64,000 nt of DNA from Paraburkholderia sp. Ac-20340 (GCF_017104965.1 NZ_JAAGPR010000008.1:248001-312000); one strand, 5' to 3'; counted from the stretch's first letter, positions 1 to 12,149 are shown. Numbers and translations: made by a program. The notes: generated by a model from the sequence alone, not told the origin.

Positions 1-460
1 GCTCGGTAAGCCAATCGACCACGAATACAATCTCGCCGACCTGCTGCGTCGCCCGGGCGTGAGCTACGACGGTGTGATTGCGCTGCGCGAAGGCGCCTGC
101 GCACCCGACGCTCCGCTTGCGGATGACGCGATCCTTCTTGAGCAGATCAAGGAGCAGATCGAAATCGGCATCAAGTATCAGGGCTACATCGACCGTCAGG
201 CCGACGAAATCGAACGCAACGGTGCGCACGAGAACACGCGCTTGCCCGAAGGTATCGACTACGCGGAAGTGCGTGGGCTGTCGTTCGAGGCGTGCCAGAA
301 GCTCAGCCAGTTCCGCCCGGAAACCATTGGTCAGGCGTCGCGTATCTCGGGTATTACGCCCGCCGCGATCTCGCTGCTGATGGTTCACCTCAAGCGCGGC
401 CTGGGGCGTCGTCGCCAGAATCCGGCCGATGCCGGCACCGATAACAAGGCGGCTCAATGA
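1..460 (+). CDS. mnmG: tRNA uridine-5-carboxymethylaminomethyl modification enzyme MnmG (GidA), 3' end
   Basis: This is the C-terminal part of MnmG, the FAD-dependent partner of MnmE that installs the cmnm5 group on U34 of certain tRNAs. The frame is open from base 2, so the gene starts outside the window. The visible residues form the C-terminal helical domain: [15 protein letters not shown], then [20 protein letters not shown] and [20 protein letters not shown], all hallmark MnmG segments. The stop codon overlaps the rsmG start as ATGA, so the two are translationally coupled, the usual gidA-gidB arrangement near bacterial replication origins. The family and reading frame are clear; only the missing 5' part is unknown. 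Confidence 0.95.
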   Translation, partial: LGKPIDHEYNLADLLRRPGVSYDGVIALREGACAPDAPLADDAILLEQIKEQIEIGIKYQGYIDRQADEIERNGAHENTRLPEGIDYAEVRGLSFEACQKLSQFRPETIGQASRISGITPAAISLLMVHLKRGLGRRRQNPADAGTDNKAAQ

Positions 461-1155
461 CGGCTCGTTCACGGCAACCGGGTGTCGCGGACCGCGACGG
501 ACTTGCACGCATGCTGGAGGAGGGCGCCACGGCGCTTTCCCTCAATCTGACCGAGCGTCAACACGAACAACTGCTGGACTACGTCACGCTGCTGGCGAAG
601 TGGAATGCCGTCTACAACCTGACGGCCATCCGCGATCCGCGCCAGATGATGATCCAGCACATCCTCGATTCGCTTTCGATCCTGCCGCATCTGCCTTCAC
701 GTGAAAACGCGACGGTGCTCGATGTTGGGTCGGGCGGTGGCCTGCCCGGCATCGTGCTGGCGATTGCGCGTCCGGACTGGCATGTGACGCTGAACGACAT
801 CGTGCATAAGAAGACGGCGTTCCAGTCGCAGGCCAAGGCTGAACTGGGACTCACGAATCTGGCGGTCGTGACGGGGCGCGTGGAATCGCTGCGCCCTGGC
901 ATCGAAGTGCCGAAAAAATTCGACATGATCGTCTCGCGGGCATTCGCGGAACTGTCCGATTTCGTTACACTGGCCCGTCACCTCGTTGCCGACGATGGCG
1001 CGATCTGGGCGATGAAGGGTGTACGTCCGGACGGCGAAATCGAGCGCTTGCCCGAGGGCGCGCGTGCGGTGAAGACGATTCGCCTGGCCGTACCGATGCT
1101 CGATGCAGAACGCCACCTGAGCGAAGTACTGGTCGAACCGCTGCCGCAGGCTTGA
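457..1155 (+). CDS. rsmG: 16S rRNA (guanine-527-N7) methyltransferase RsmG (GidB)
   Basis: RsmG uses S-adenosylmethionine to methylate N7 of G527 in the 530 loop of 16S rRNA; in other bacteria its loss gives low-level streptomycin resistance. The 232-residue product is close to the usual ~210 with a short N-terminal extension. The SAM-binding glycine motif [16 protein letters not shown] begins near residue 88, and [18 protein letters not shown] precedes it as in other GidB proteins. The ATG overlaps the mnmG stop (ATGA), which fixes the start. A 139-base gap follows before parA. The hairpin GGCC-GAAA-GGCC in that gap is the only structure seen there. Confidence 0.95.
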   Translation: MTARSRQPGVADRDGLARMLEEGATALSLNLTERQHEQLLDYVTLLAKWNAVYNLTAIRDPRQMMIQHILDSLSILPHLPSRENATVLDVGSGGGLPGIVLAIARPDWHVTLNDIVHKKTAFQSQAKAELGLTNLAVVTGRVESLRPGIEVPKKFDMIVSRAFAELSDFVTLARHLVADDGAIWAMKGVRPDGEIERLPEGARAVKTIRLAVPMLDAERHLSEVLVEPLPQA

Positions 1156-1294
1156 GCGCGGCAGAAAGTAAGCCAGGCGTACGCAACGAATAGCAGCACA
1201 ACCAGCACCATTGGCCGAAAGGCCGAATAGCGCGGCCCACAAGGCTGCGCTAACGTAAGCAAACTTTCAAGGCAGTAAAAGGGACACACACAAG

Positions 1295-2065
1295 ATGGCA
1301 AAAATCTTCTGCGTTGCGAACCAGAAGGGCGGCGTCGGCAAGACGACGACAACGGTCAATCTCGCCGCGAGCCTCGCATCGCAGGGACAGCGTGTCCTTC
1401 TCATCGATCTCGACCCGCAGGGCAATGCCACGATGGGCAGCGGCATCGACAAGGCCGCCTGCGAGTACACCGTGTACGAAGTGCTCGTCGATGGCATCTC
1501 GGTGCCCGACGCACGCACGAGCCCCGAGCATGTCGGCTACGACGTGCTGCCCGCGAACCGCGAACTGGCCGGCGCCGAAGTCGAGCTGGTGTCGGTCGAT
1601 CAACGCGAACGTCGTTTGAAGAACGCACTGGCCCAGGTGGACGATCAATACGACTTCGTGCTGATCGACTGCCCGCCCGCGCTGTCGCTGCTCACGCTGA
1701 ACGGCCTGTGCGCAGCGCACGGCGTCGTGATCCCGATGCAGTGCGAGTACTTCGCGCTCGAAGGTCTGTCGGATCTCGTGAACACGATCAAGCAGGTCCA
1801 CGCGAACATGAATCGCGACCTGAAGGTCATCGGCTTGTTGCGCGTGATGTTCGATCCGCGCATCACGCTGCAGCAGCAGGTGTCGGAGCAACTCAAGGAG
1901 CACTTTGGCGACAAGGTGTTCGACGCGGTGATCCCGCGCAATGTGCGTCTCGCGGAGGCACCCAGCTACGGCTTGCCGGGCGTGGTGTTCGATCGCGCCT
2001 CGCGCGGTGCGCAGGCCTACGTGCAGTTCGGCGCGGAAATGATCGAGCGCGTGCGCGCGCTCTGA
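1295..2065 (+). CDS. parA: Chromosome partitioning ATPase ParA (Soj)
   Basis: ParA binds non-specific DNA in its ATP form and moves ParB-parS complexes, segregating newly replicated origins. The 256-residue protein is the short chromosomal type without an N-terminal DNA-binding domain. The deviant Walker A motif KGGVGKT lies at residues 11-17, with the signature lysine at 11. LLIDLDPQGN and FVLIDCPPALSLLTLNGL follow as Walker A' and B regions. An AAAGGGA ribosome-binding site precedes the ATG. parB starts 19 bases after the stop, so the two form one operon. The location after gidAB is the standard origin-proximal arrangement. Confidence 0.96.
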   Translation: MAKIFCVANQKGGVGKTTTTVNLAASLASQGQRVLLIDLDPQGNATMGSGIDKAACEYTVYEVLVDGISVPDARTSPEHVGYDVLPANRELAGAEVELVSVDQRERRLKNALAQVDDQYDFVLIDCPPALSLLTLNGLCAAHGVVIPMQCEYFALEGLSDLVNTIKQVHANMNRDLKVIGLLRVMFDPRITLQQQVSEQLKEHFGDKVFDAVIPRNVRLAEAPSYGLPGVVFDRASRGAQAYVQFGAEMIERVRAL

Positions 2066-2084
2066 CGCAGACTGGGGAAGCACG

Positions 2085-2972
2085 ATGAACGCAGTAGCAC
2101 GTAAGAAAGGATTGGGCCGAGGACTCGAAGCATTGCTCGGCGGCAGCGCGGACATCACCGAAGCGGTGAAGATCGAAGGCGCACCCAACACGCTCCCGCT
2201 CACGCAGATGCAGGCGGGCAAGTACCAGCCACGTACGCGCATGGACGAAGGCGCGCTTCAGGAACTCGCCGCGAGCATTCGCGCGCAGGGTCTGATGCAG
2301 CCGATTCTCGTGCGTCCGATCGGCGGCGATCGTTACGAGATCATCGCCGGCGAGCGACGTTTCCGCGCCGCGAATATCGCGGGTCTGACGGAAGTGCCGG
2401 TACTCGTGAAGGACGTGCCGGACCAGGCCGCCGCCGCGATGGCGCTGATCGAGAACATCCAGCGCGAAGATCTGAATCCGCTGGAAGAGGCGCAGGGCAT
2501 CCAGCGTCTGCTCGACGAATTCAATTTCACGCATGAGCAGGCCGCGGAATCGGTCGGGCGCTCGCGCAGCGCAGTATCGAATCTGCTGCGTCTGTTGAAT
2601 CTGGCGATGCCGGTACAGACGATGCTGCTCGCCGGCGACCTCGACATGGGTCATGCGCGCGCGCTGCTCGCGGTGGATGCGGCAACGCAGATCCAGCTCG
2701 CGCATCAGGTGGTCAATCGGCGCCTGTCCGTGCGTGAAACGGAAAAGCTCGTTGCGGCCACAACCAAGGCCGTACCGGCAGTCAAAGCCAAGGTTGCGCA
2801 GGATGGCGGGCGCGATACGCGTCGGCTCGAGGAAGAGTTGTCTGACCTCTTGGCCGCGACGGTCAAGATCAAAGTGGGCCGCCGTGGAAGAGGTCAGTTG
2901 ACTGTTGACTTCGGCGACCTCGATTCGCTTGAGGGCATCCTGCTGCGTCTGCGCGGCGAAACCGCAGTCTGA
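2085..2972 (+). CDS. parB: Chromosome partitioning protein ParB (Spo0J)
   Basis: ParB is a CTP-dependent DNA clamp that loads at parS and spreads to form the partition complex with ParA. The 295-residue protein has the full order of domains. A basic N-terminus (KKGLGRGLEALLGG) is the ParA-stimulating arginine patch. The N-terminal CTPase domain carries the CTP-binding box GERRFRAA at residues 89-96. A helix-turn-helix region (AAESVGRSRSAVSNLLRLL) and a C-terminal dimerisation domain follow. I found no convincing full parS 16-mer in this window; the sites may lie upstream of it. Confidence 0.96.
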   Translation: MNAVARKKGLGRGLEALLGGSADITEAVKIEGAPNTLPLTQMQAGKYQPRTRMDEGALQELAASIRAQGLMQPILVRPIGGDRYEIIAGERRFRAANIAGLTEVPVLVKDVPDQAAAAMALIENIQREDLNPLEEAQGIQRLLDEFNFTHEQAAESVGRSRSAVSNLLRLLNLAMPVQTMLLAGDLDMGHARALLAVDAATQIQLAHQVVNRRLSVRETEKLVAATTKAVPAVKAKVAQDGGRDTRRLEEELSDLLAATVKIKVGRRGRGQLTVDFGDLDSLEGILLRLRGETAV

Positions 2973-2990
2973 CGCGCCACGCCGCGCCCA

Positions 2991-4151
2991 GTGCGAGAAT
3001 CCGACGCCGCCAAGCGCGGCTCCACGAACGAAACGCCGAACCTGTTGCAACGGTTCGGCGCGTTTGCTCGTGGCGAGCCGGTGCTGACGATCCTCGTCGT
3101 CGCATTCGTTGCGCTGCAGGTATTTGCGCCGCGCCCGTGGTCCACGCTACCGGCGCTGGTCGACTGGCAAACGGTGATGACGCTCGCCGGTTTGCTGATT
3201 CTCACCAAGGCGCTGGAATATTCAGGATTCCTCACATGGACGGCGCATCGCCTGGTCCATCGGATCCGCTCTGAGCGTTCGCTCGCTTTTTTGCTGATCG
3301 CGCTCGCGGCAGCGCTCTCGACCGTGGTGACCAACGACGTCGCGCTTTTCGTCGTGGTGCCGCTGGTGCTCTCGCTGCACAAGCTCACGCCGTTGCCGCT
3401 CAAGCGGCTCGTCATCATGATCGCACTGGCCGTGAATGCCGGCTCGGTGCTCACGCCGCTCGGCAATCCGCAGAACCTGTTTCTCTGGCAGTTGAGCGGC
3501 GCGTCGTTCGGTCGCTTCGTCGTCGCGCTTGCGCCGCTGTGCGTCCTGCTGATGGCGATGCTATTCGTGCTGGCCGCGCTGATGTTCAAACCACAGGCGC
3601 TCGACCTCACGAAAGACGTCGAAGAACATCCCGTCGATCGCGCGCTGGCCGGCGTGGCCGCTGTATTGTTCATCGGCTTTGTGCTGCTCGCCGATGCGCA
3701 TCGCGCCGGCATCGCGCTGGCCGGAGTAGGGGCGGGCTTTTTGCTGTGGCGTGCGCGCATCGTTTTGAAGATCGACTGGCTGCTTTTGTTGATCTTCGTG
3801 CTGATGTTCATCGTTTTGCGCAGCGCGGCGGCGCTGCCCTGGATTCATCACGCACTCGCCGATCTCGCGTTGCAGACGCCCCTGCGCGCTTATGCCGCAG
3901 GAGCGGTTCTCTCGCAAGCGATCAGTAATGTTCCCGCCGCAATCGTGCTGGCCAACTTCACGCACGACTGGCGCGCGCTGGCATTCGGCGTTAGCGTGGG
4001 CGGCTTTGGGCTGGCGATCGGCTCGCTGGCCAACCTGATTGCCGTGCGTTTGTCCGGCGAACGCGGCGTATGGCTGCCGTTCCACCTGATCTCCATGCCA
4101 TTCTGGTTAATCGCAGTATTTGGCGGCGGACTTTTGTTGTATTTTTTCTGA
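2991..4151 (+). CDS. SLC13/ArsB-like (citrate/anion permease superfamily) inner-membrane transporter
   Basis: A 386-residue polytopic membrane protein with about ten hydrophobic segments. Three motifs place it in the ion transporter superfamily that includes ArsB, NhaD, CitMHS and DASS carriers: TNDVALFVVVPL after the third or fourth segment, LTPLGNPQNLFLW in the first re-entrant half, and SQAISNVPAAIVLANF in the second. The repeated Asn-Asp/Asn-Pro pattern is typical of their ion-binding hairpins. The substrate cannot be read from sequence; anion/Na+ symport or arsenite-type efflux are both possible. The predicted start is GTG, 18 bases after parB, so it may be co-transcribed with parAB. No arsenic genes are nearby. 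Confidence 0.75.
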   Translation: MRESDAAKRGSTNETPNLLQRFGAFARGEPVLTILVVAFVALQVFAPRPWSTLPALVDWQTVMTLAGLLILTKALEYSGFLTWTAHRLVHRIRSERSLAFLLIALAAALSTVVTNDVALFVVVPLVLSLHKLTPLPLKRLVIMIALAVNAGSVLTPLGNPQNLFLWQLSGASFGRFVVALAPLCVLLMAMLFVLAALMFKPQALDLTKDVEEHPVDRALAGVAAVLFIGFVLLADAHRAGIALAGVGAGFLLWRARIVLKIDWLLLLIFVLMFIVLRSAAALPWIHHALADLALQTPLRAYAAGAVLSQAISNVPAAIVLANFTHDWRALAFGVSVGGFGLAIGSLANLIAVRLSGERGVWLPFHLISMPFWLIAVFGGGLLLYFF

Positions 4152-4339
4152 CGGAAATGCGACAAGGCGGCGACACGAGCGCCGTTCCACGGTAAAATCG
4201 CGCCCCGTTTTGCCTGGCTCTCCTGAGTGCGGAACGTGCGGCGCGCGCTCCCTTACAGTTGGCATTACCCCCCGCGTAATGGCGTGTTTCCCGCATGATG
4301 AAGTAGCATTTCACGGGTGTTATTGAGCGGGCTAAAGTC

Positions 4340-4368
4340 TTGAATTGGCTGCAACTATCGCTTACAAT
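4340..4368 (+). promoter_or_regulatory. Sigma70-type promoter of the atp operon
   Basis: TTGAAT at 4340-4345 and TACAAT at 4363-4368 are separated by exactly 17 bases, a near-consensus housekeeping promoter. It lies about 78 bases before the chosen atpI start and after the end of the permease gene. It overlaps the first ATG of the upstream-extended atpI frame (4345), which argues against that longer start. Confidence 0.7.
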
Positions 4369-4446
4369 CGCCCGGATTTATTTGGTTGGCGATGCTGTAA
4401 GCACGTTGCAAGAAACGCGCGCAAGGCAAATATCCGGAAGCAAACG

Positions 4447-5049
4447 ATGGTGGGTCAGAGGCCAGACGAAGCGCCGCAGGCGCATGAAGGGCCCGATGGT
4501 CCGCAACGCGGGAGCGAAGCATCCAGCCATGAGCAGGATGCAGTAACGGATACGGCAGGAGCCACGGTGCGTAAAGGTACTGACCACAACGCAGAGTGGG
4601 ACGCCGACCAGCCAGATAACAACGACATCGTTCCGCTCACCCGGGCAGAAGCCGAGCAGATCTTCGGCGCACAGGTGAGCCGCCCATCCCGCGTCACACC
4701 TTTTCGTGTCGTGGCGGCGCAAGTGGTTTTGTCCCTGGTTGCTACGCTGGTCTGGTGGCTGTTTTATAAGCCGCCGGGTGTGCATGCGCCGAGCGCCGTA
4801 GCGCTATCGGCGTTCCTGGGGGGAGCGATTTGTTGGGTACCGGGTGCGCTGTTCGCGGCGCGCCTCAAGCAGTTGAGCCGTGCAGCGACCGTGTTCAACT
4901 GGGTGCTCGGCGAAGCATTCAAGATGGGGGCGACGATAGCGATGTTCGTCGCCATCGCGTTCGGGTATCACGACGTGCAATGGATTCCGTTGCTCGTGAC
5001 TTACCTGATCGCACTGAAGACATACTGGATCGCGCTTGCGTTGCGCTGA
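4447..5049 (+). CDS. atpI: ATP synthase assembly protein AtpI
   Basis: AtpI is a small inner-membrane protein encoded first in many atp operons and thought to help assemble the c-ring. The 200-residue product has a long charged, presumably disordered N-terminus (residues 1-85, rich in Asp, Glu and Pro). Four hydrophobic segments follow, with GGAICWVPGALFAARL in the middle as in other proteobacterial AtpI proteins. I chose ATG 4447 because GGAAG lies at a suitable distance upstream. The alternative ATG at 4345 falls inside the promoter -35 box. A 190-base gap with a palindrome separates it from atpB. Confidence 0.8.
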   Translation: MVGQRPDEAPQAHEGPDGPQRGSEASSHEQDAVTDTAGATVRKGTDHNAEWDADQPDNNDIVPLTRAEAEQIFGAQVSRPSRVTPFRVVAAQVVLSLVATLVWWLFYKPPGVHAPSAVALSAFLGGAICWVPGALFAARLKQLSRAATVFNWVLGEAFKMGATIAMFVAIAFGYHDVQWIPLLVTYLIALKTYWIALALR

Positions 5050-5067
5050 CCCACGCTGACATCGCGC

Positions 5068-5091
5068 CGCGTTCTATCTATATAGAGCGCG
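5068..5091. repeat. Near-perfect palindrome between atpI and atpB
   Basis: Arms GCGTTCTATCT and ATATAGAGCGC pair at 9 of 11 positions, extended by one C-G pair on the outside. The AT-rich core stands out from the GC-rich surroundings. It is not followed by a T-run on either strand, so it does not look like an intrinsic terminator. It could be an operator or an RNA-processing hairpin. Confidence 0.45.
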
Positions 5092-5239
5092 TCGAAGCGA
5101 TCGAGGCAGTGCTGGTTGGACAACGCGGGGCGGCACATGCGGAGTTATGACTCACTCCGCGGCGGTGTGTTCCCGCAATACAGTTTTGCGCGGGAACAGC
5201 CGGAACCGATTTTCGACAATTTGGGTGGCTTTTAACGAT

Positions 5240-6444
<1,205 letters not shown>

Positions 6445-6503
6445 GTTCCCTGGAAGGTTGCGCCTGACCTATAACGGAATGGCGCAGAGCGGAACGGGTG
6501 ACG

Positions 6504-6538
6504 AGGCGCTGATCGAGTTTCACAACCGATGAGCGCCT
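6504..6538 (+). promoter_or_regulatory. Intercistronic hairpin between atpE and atpF
   Basis: AGGCGCT (6504-6510) pairs with AGCGCCT (6532-6538), and an inner ATCG/CGAT stem extends it across one G-G mismatch. There is no T-run, so read-through is expected. A stem at this place could protect the atpE message from 3' decay, helping make many c subunits per a and b; that role is inference. Confidence 0.5.
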
Positions 6539-6579
6539 TGCCGTTTCAATTCCCCGGAATAGCTGATTAAGGAAACACC

Positions 6580-7050
6580 GTGAATCTCAACGCAACCCTG
6601 TTTGCGCAAATGGTCGTGTTCCTGATCCTCGCGTGGTTCACGATGAAATTCGTGTGGCCGCCGTTGATCAACGCCCTCGACGAGCGCTCGAAGAAGATCG
6701 CTGACGGCCTCGCGGCTGCTGAAAAGGGTAAGCAGGAACTCGAAGCGGCGCACAAGCGCGTAGGCGAAGAACTCGCTTCGGCCCGTAACGAGGGTCAAAG
6801 CCGTATTGCCGACGCAGAAAAGCGCGCTCTGGCTGTCGCAGAAGAAATCAAGGCCCAGGCACAAGCTGAAGCGGCCCGCATCATCGCTACGGCGAAGGCG
6901 GACGCAGACCAGCAGGTCGTCAAGGCACGTGAAGCTCTGCGCGCCGAAGTCGCTGCTCTCGCTGTGCAAGGCGCCGAACAGATCCTGAAGCGCGAAGTCG
7001 ATCAGTCGGCACATGCCGAACTGCTGAATCAACTGAAAGCCGAGCTCTGA
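6580..7050 (+). CDS. atpF: F1Fo ATP synthase subunit b
   Basis: Subunit b is the peripheral stalk that holds F1 to Fo. The 156-residue protein has one N-terminal membrane helix ([20 protein letters not shown], residues 4-23). A long charged coiled coil rich in Ala, Glu, Lys and Gln runs to the C-terminus and matches the E. coli length exactly. The start is GTG at 6580 with an AAGGA site seven bases upstream. atpH begins two bases after the stop, so the two stalk subunits are translationally coupled. Confidence 0.95.
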   Translation: MNLNATLFAQMVVFLILAWFTMKFVWPPLINALDERSKKIADGLAAAEKGKQELEAAHKRVGEELASARNEGQSRIADAEKRALAVAEEIKAQAQAEAARIIATAKADADQQVVKAREALRAEVAALAVQGAEQILKREVDQSAHAELLNQLKAEL

Positions 7051-7052
7051 TC

Positions 7053-7592
7053 ATGGCCGAACTTGCAACCATCGCCCGCCCGTACGCAGAAGCCCTGTTT
7101 GGCGTGGCCGAAGCAGGGGACCTGGCCGCCTGGTCCACGCTCGTTACGGAGCTGGCACAGGTTGCGTCCGTGCCCGACGTGCTGTCGGTCGCATCGAGCC
7201 CGAAAGTCAGTCATGCACAGGTCGTCGAGCTGCTGCTCGCGGCGGTGAAGTCCCCGCTCAAGGATTCGGCCGAGGCGAAGAACCTCGTTCAGATGCTCGT
7301 CGCGAATCACCGCCTGGAACTGCTGCCGGAAATCCACACGCAGTTCGAAGCGCTCAAGAACGCCAAGGCCGGTGCAGCAGACGCGCTGATCGTCAGCGCG
7401 TTCCCGCTCGAAGGCGCGCAACTGGCCGAACTTCTCGCCAGCCTCGAACGCAAGTTCAAATGCAAGCTGAAGCCGACTGTCGAGATCGACAAGTCGCTTA
7501 TCGGCGGCGTGCGCGTGACGGTCGGCGACGAAGTGCTCGATACCTCGGTCCGCGCGCGGCTCGCCAGCATGCAGGCGGCTTTGACCGCTTGA
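7053..7592 (+). CDS. atpH: F1Fo ATP synthase subunit delta
   Basis: Delta caps the F1 hexamer and anchors subunit b. The 179-residue sequence starts [19 protein letters not shown], the standard N-terminal helical-domain opening. It ends with the [21 protein letters not shown] signature split by the usual RARLASMQ tail. The ATG lies two bases after atpF. The short 67-base gap before atpA carries its own AGGAG site. Confidence 0.95.
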   Translation: MAELATIARPYAEALFGVAEAGDLAAWSTLVTELAQVASVPDVLSVASSPKVSHAQVVELLLAAVKSPLKDSAEAKNLVQMLVANHRLELLPEIHTQFEALKNAKAGAADALIVSAFPLEGAQLAELLASLERKFKCKLKPTVEIDKSLIGGVRVTVGDEVLDTSVRARLASMQAALTA

Positions 7593-7659
7593 ACGCCTCG
7601 ATCGCAACGATCGGGCGTGGCGGCTGGCACGCAACAGAATTGAACATCAGGAGCGAATA

Positions 7660-9201
7660 ATGCAACTCAATCCCTCTGAGATCAGCGAGCTGATCAAGAG
7701 CCGGATCCAGGGCCTTGAAGCGAGCGCGGACGTTCGCAACCAGGGCACCGTGATCTCCGTGACCGACGGCATCGTGCGCATCCACGGCCTGTCGGACGTG
7801 ATGCAAGGCGAAATGCTCGAATTCCCGGGCAACACCTTCGGTCTCGCGCTGAACCTCGAGCGTGACTCGGTCGGCGCCGTGATTCTCGGTGAATACGAAC
7901 ACATTTCGGAAGGCGACATCGTCAAGACGACGGGCCGCATTCTGGAAGTCCCGGTTGGTCCGGAACTGATCGGCCGCGTGGTCGATCCGCTCGGCAACCC
8001 GATCGACGGCAAGGGCCCGGTCAACGCCAAGATGACCGACGCGATCGAAAAGATCGCGCCGGGCGTGATCTGGCGTGAAGGCGTGTCGCAGCCGGTGCAA
8101 ACCGGTCTGAAGTCGATCGACGCAATGGTGCCGATCGGCCGTGGCCAGCGTGAGCTGATCATCGGCGACCGTCAGTGCGGCAAGACCGCAGTGGCCGTCG
8201 ACACGATCATCAACCAGAAGGGCAAGGATCTGATCTGTATCTACGTCGCCATCGGTCAGAAGGCTTCGTCGATCCAGAACGTGCTGCGCAAGCTCGAAGA
8301 AACCGGCGCGATCGAGTACACGATCGTCGTCGCGGCTTCGGCTTCGGAATCGGCTGCGCTGCAGTACCTCGCACCGTACGCCGGCTGCACGATGGGCGAA
8401 TACTTCCGCGATCGCGGTCAAGATGCCCTGATCATTTATGACGATTTGACCAAGCAAGCCTGGGCATACCGTCAGATCTCGCTGCTGCTGCGCCGCCCGC
8501 CGGGCCGCGAAGCTTACCCCGGCGACGTGTTCTATCTCCACTCGCGTCTGCTCGAGCGCGCTGCACGCGTGTCGGCTGACTACGTCGAGAAGTTCACGAA
8601 CGGTGAAGTCAAGGGCAAGACGGGTTCGCTGACGGCACTGCCGATCATCGAAACGCAAGCTGGCGACGTGACCGCATTCGTTCCGACGAACGTGATCTCG
8701 ATTACCGACGGCCAGATCTTCCTGGAAACCGACCTGTTCAACGCAGGCATCCGCCCGGCAATCAACGCCGGCGTGTCGGTGTCGCGTGTTGGCGGTGCGG
8801 CTCAGACGAAGGTCGTGAAGAAGCTGTCGGGCGGTATCCGTACCGACCTCGCGCAGTACCGTGAACTGGCAGCATTCGCCCAGTTCGCATCGGACCTCGA
8901 CGAAGCGACCCGCAAGCAGCTCGAGCGCGGTCGCCGCGTGACCGAACTGCTCAAGCAGCCCCAGTACCAGCCGCTGCAAGTCTGGGAACTGGCTGTGGCG
9001 CTGTTCTCGGCCAACAACGGCTACCTCGACGACATCGACGTCGCCGAAGTGCTGCCGTTCGAAAAGGGCCTGCGCGAATACCTGAAGTCGAAGCACGCCG
9101 ACCTCGTCGCGCGCATCGAGGACAAGAAGGACCTGGCGAAGGACGACGAGAACGCGCTCCACGCGGCTCTCAAGGACTTCAAGAAGTCCGGCGCATACTG
9201 A
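7660..9201 (+). CDS. atpA: F1Fo ATP synthase subunit alpha
   Basis: Alpha is the non-catalytic nucleotide-binding subunit of the F1 hexamer. The 513 residues match the E. coli length. The P-loop GDRQCGKT occupies residues 169-176, the same numbers as E. coli GDRQTGKT; a Cys replaces the usual Thr at 173. The ATP synthase signature region [17 protein letters not shown] is present. An AGGAG site precedes ATG 7660. A 34-base hairpin lies between this gene and atpG. Confidence 0.97.
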   Translation: MQLNPSEISELIKSRIQGLEASADVRNQGTVISVTDGIVRIHGLSDVMQGEMLEFPGNTFGLALNLERDSVGAVILGEYEHISEGDIVKTTGRILEVPVGPELIGRVVDPLGNPIDGKGPVNAKMTDAIEKIAPGVIWREGVSQPVQTGLKSIDAMVPIGRGQRELIIGDRQCGKTAVAVDTIINQKGKDLICIYVAIGQKASSIQNVLRKLEETGAIEYTIVVAASASESAALQYLAPYAGCTMGEYFRDRGQDALIIYDDLTKQAWAYRQISLLLRRPPGREAYPGDVFYLHSRLLERAARVSADYVEKFTNGEVKGKTGSLTALPIIETQAGDVTAFVPTNVISITDGQIFLETDLFNAGIRPAINAGVSVSRVGGAAQTKVVKKLSGGIRTDLAQYRELAAFAQFASDLDEATRKQLERGRRVTELLKQPQYQPLQVWELAVALFSANNGYLDDIDVAEVLPFEKGLREYLKSKHADLVARIEDKKDLAKDDENALHAALKDFKKSGAY

Positions 9202-9235
9202 TCCGTCCGCGAATCAATCTGGATAATCGGACTGG

Positions 9236-9269
9236 GACCCGAGTAAGCGTGTGAACGCGAACTCGGGTC
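9236..9269 (+). promoter_or_regulatory. Intercistronic hairpin between atpA and atpG
   Basis: GACCCGAGT (9236-9244) and ACTCGGGTC (9261-9269) are perfect 9-bp arms, with an inner GCGT/ACGC stem in the loop. The atpG ribosome-binding site AAAGGAG begins four bases after the hairpin. No T-run is present, so this is not a terminator. It could limit decay or tune entry of ribosomes on atpG. Confidence 0.55.
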
Positions 9270-9285
9270 GACAAAGGAGCAAGCA

Positions 9286-10170
9286 ATGGCTGGAATGAAG
9301 GAAATTCGCGGCAAGATCAAGAGCGTGCAAAACACGCGCAAGATCACCAAGGCGATGGAAATGGTCGCGGCATCGAAGATGCGCCGCGCCCAGGAGCGCA
9401 TGCGCGCTGCTCGCCCGTATGCCGATAAGGTCCGCGACATCGCTGCGCACATGAGCCGTGCGAACCCCGAGTATCGCCATCCGTTCATGACGGAAAACAA
9501 CGATGCGAAGGTCGCCGGCGTGATTCTCGTCACGACCGACAAGGGTCTGTGCGGCGGGATGAACACCAACGTGCTGCGCGCGACGCTGCAGAAGTTCAAG
9601 GATCTGGAAGCGTCCGGCAAGTCGATCGAAGCAACTGCGATCGGCAGCAAGGGCCTCGGTTTCCTGAACCGTCTGCGCGCGAAGACTGTCTCGAACGTCG
9701 TGCAGCTCGGCGACACGCCCCATCTCGAAAAGCTGATCGGCGCCATCAAGGTGCAACTCGACCAGTATTCGGAAGGCAAGCTGTCGGCGGTCTACCTGGC
9801 GTACACCCGCTTCGTCAACACGATGAAGCAGGAGCCGGTGATCGAGCAGCTGCTGCCGCTGTCGAACGAGCGCCTTGCAGGCGGCGAAGACGATGGCGCG
9901 ACGCCGAAGTCGCAATGGGACTACATCTACGAGCCGGATGCGCAAACCGTCGTGGACGAACTGCTGGTGCGTTATGTCGAAGCTCTGGTCTATCAGGCCG
10001 TGGCGGAAAACATGGCATCGGAACAGTCGGCCCGTATGGTCGCGATGAAGGCCGCGTCGGATAACGCGAAGACGGTCATCAACGAACTGCAGCTCTCGTA
10101 CAACAAGAGCCGCCAGGCCGCGATTACGAAAGAACTTTCGGAAATCGTCGGCGGCGCAGCAGCCGTCTGA
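9286..10170 (+). CDS. atpG: F1Fo ATP synthase subunit gamma
   Basis: Gamma is the central rotor shaft inside the alpha-beta hexamer. The 294-residue protein begins [20 protein letters not shown], the classical N-terminal coiled-coil helix. It has [18 protein letters not shown] in the Rossmann-like middle domain and ends with the second coiled-coil strand [23 protein letters not shown] 9286 has AAAGGAG seven bases upstream. A CG-rich hairpin around 10195-10217 occupies the short gap to atpD. Confidence 0.96.
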   Translation: MAGMKEIRGKIKSVQNTRKITKAMEMVAASKMRRAQERMRAARPYADKVRDIAAHMSRANPEYRHPFMTENNDAKVAGVILVTTDKGLCGGMNTNVLRATLQKFKDLEASGKSIEATAIGSKGLGFLNRLRAKTVSNVVQLGDTPHLEKLIGAIKVQLDQYSEGKLSAVYLAYTRFVNTMKQEPVIEQLLPLSNERLAGGEDDGATPKSQWDYIYEPDAQTVVDELLVRYVEALVYQAVAENMASEQSARMVAMKAASDNAKTVINELQLSYNKSRQAAITKELSEIVGGAAAV

Positions 10171-10222
10171 TAAACGCGAACCGATTGCGAACCGCGCCGG
10201 TGCTAAACCGGTGGGCGAGTGA

Positions 10223-11644
<1,422 letters not shown>

Positions 11645-11723
11645 GGGTTAGTTGCCTAAGTGCGAACAGGTCATGCGGCCTGTTCGCTACAGCAGCCAAT
11701 TAATCCCCAAGGAGTCGACACAT

Positions 11724-12149
11724 ATGGCAGCAACCATCAAGGTAGACGTCGTCAGCGCCGAAGAGAGCATCTTCAACGGCCAGGCGAAGTTCATCGCGCT
11801 TCCGGGTGAAGCCGGCGAGCTGGGCATTCTGCCGGGCCACACGCCGCTGATCACGCGGATTCGTCCGGGTGCGGTGCGCATCGTGGCCGAAAACGGTGAC
11901 GAAGAGTTCGTGTTCGTCGCAGGCGGCATTCTCGAAGTGCAGCCGGGCGCCGTGACGGTGCTCGCCGACACCGCGATCCGTGGTAAGGATCTCGACGAAG
12001 CGAAGGCCGCCGAAGCGCGCAAGCGTGCCGAAGAGGCGCTGCAGAACGCCGGTTCGAACCTCGAGTACGCAACCGCACAGGCCGAACTGGCCTACGCAGT
12101 GGCGCAACTCGCGGCGATCCAGCGCCTGCGCAAGATGAACCAGCATTAA
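11724..12149 (+). CDS. atpC: F1Fo ATP synthase subunit epsilon
   Basis: Epsilon binds gamma and regulates ATP hydrolysis through its C-terminal helices. The 141 residues comprise an N-terminal beta-sandwich ([39 protein letters not shown]) and a C-terminal helical hairpin rich in Ala and Glu. I chose ATG 11724 because AAGGAG stands ten bases before it and the product begins at the conserved position. The longer frame from 11652 adds an unrelated stretch. The operon terminator follows directly. Confidence 0.95.
   Translation: MAATIKVDVVSAEESIFNGQAKFIALPGEAGELGILPGHTPLITRIRPGAVRIVAENGDEEFVFVAGGILEVQPGAVTVLADTAIRGKDLDEAKAAEARKRAEEALQNAGSNLEYATAQAELAYAVAQLAAIQRLRKMNQH

Noticed and set aside
691..710. 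TTCACGTGAA within rsmG as a parS site
   Set aside because: The CACGTG core is there, but only about half of the flanking bases fit the TGTTTCACGTGAAACA consensus, too weak to call.
4345..4446. N-terminal extension of AtpI from ATG 4345
   Set aside because: This ATG lies inside the -35 box of the atp promoter and the extension is not AtpI-like.
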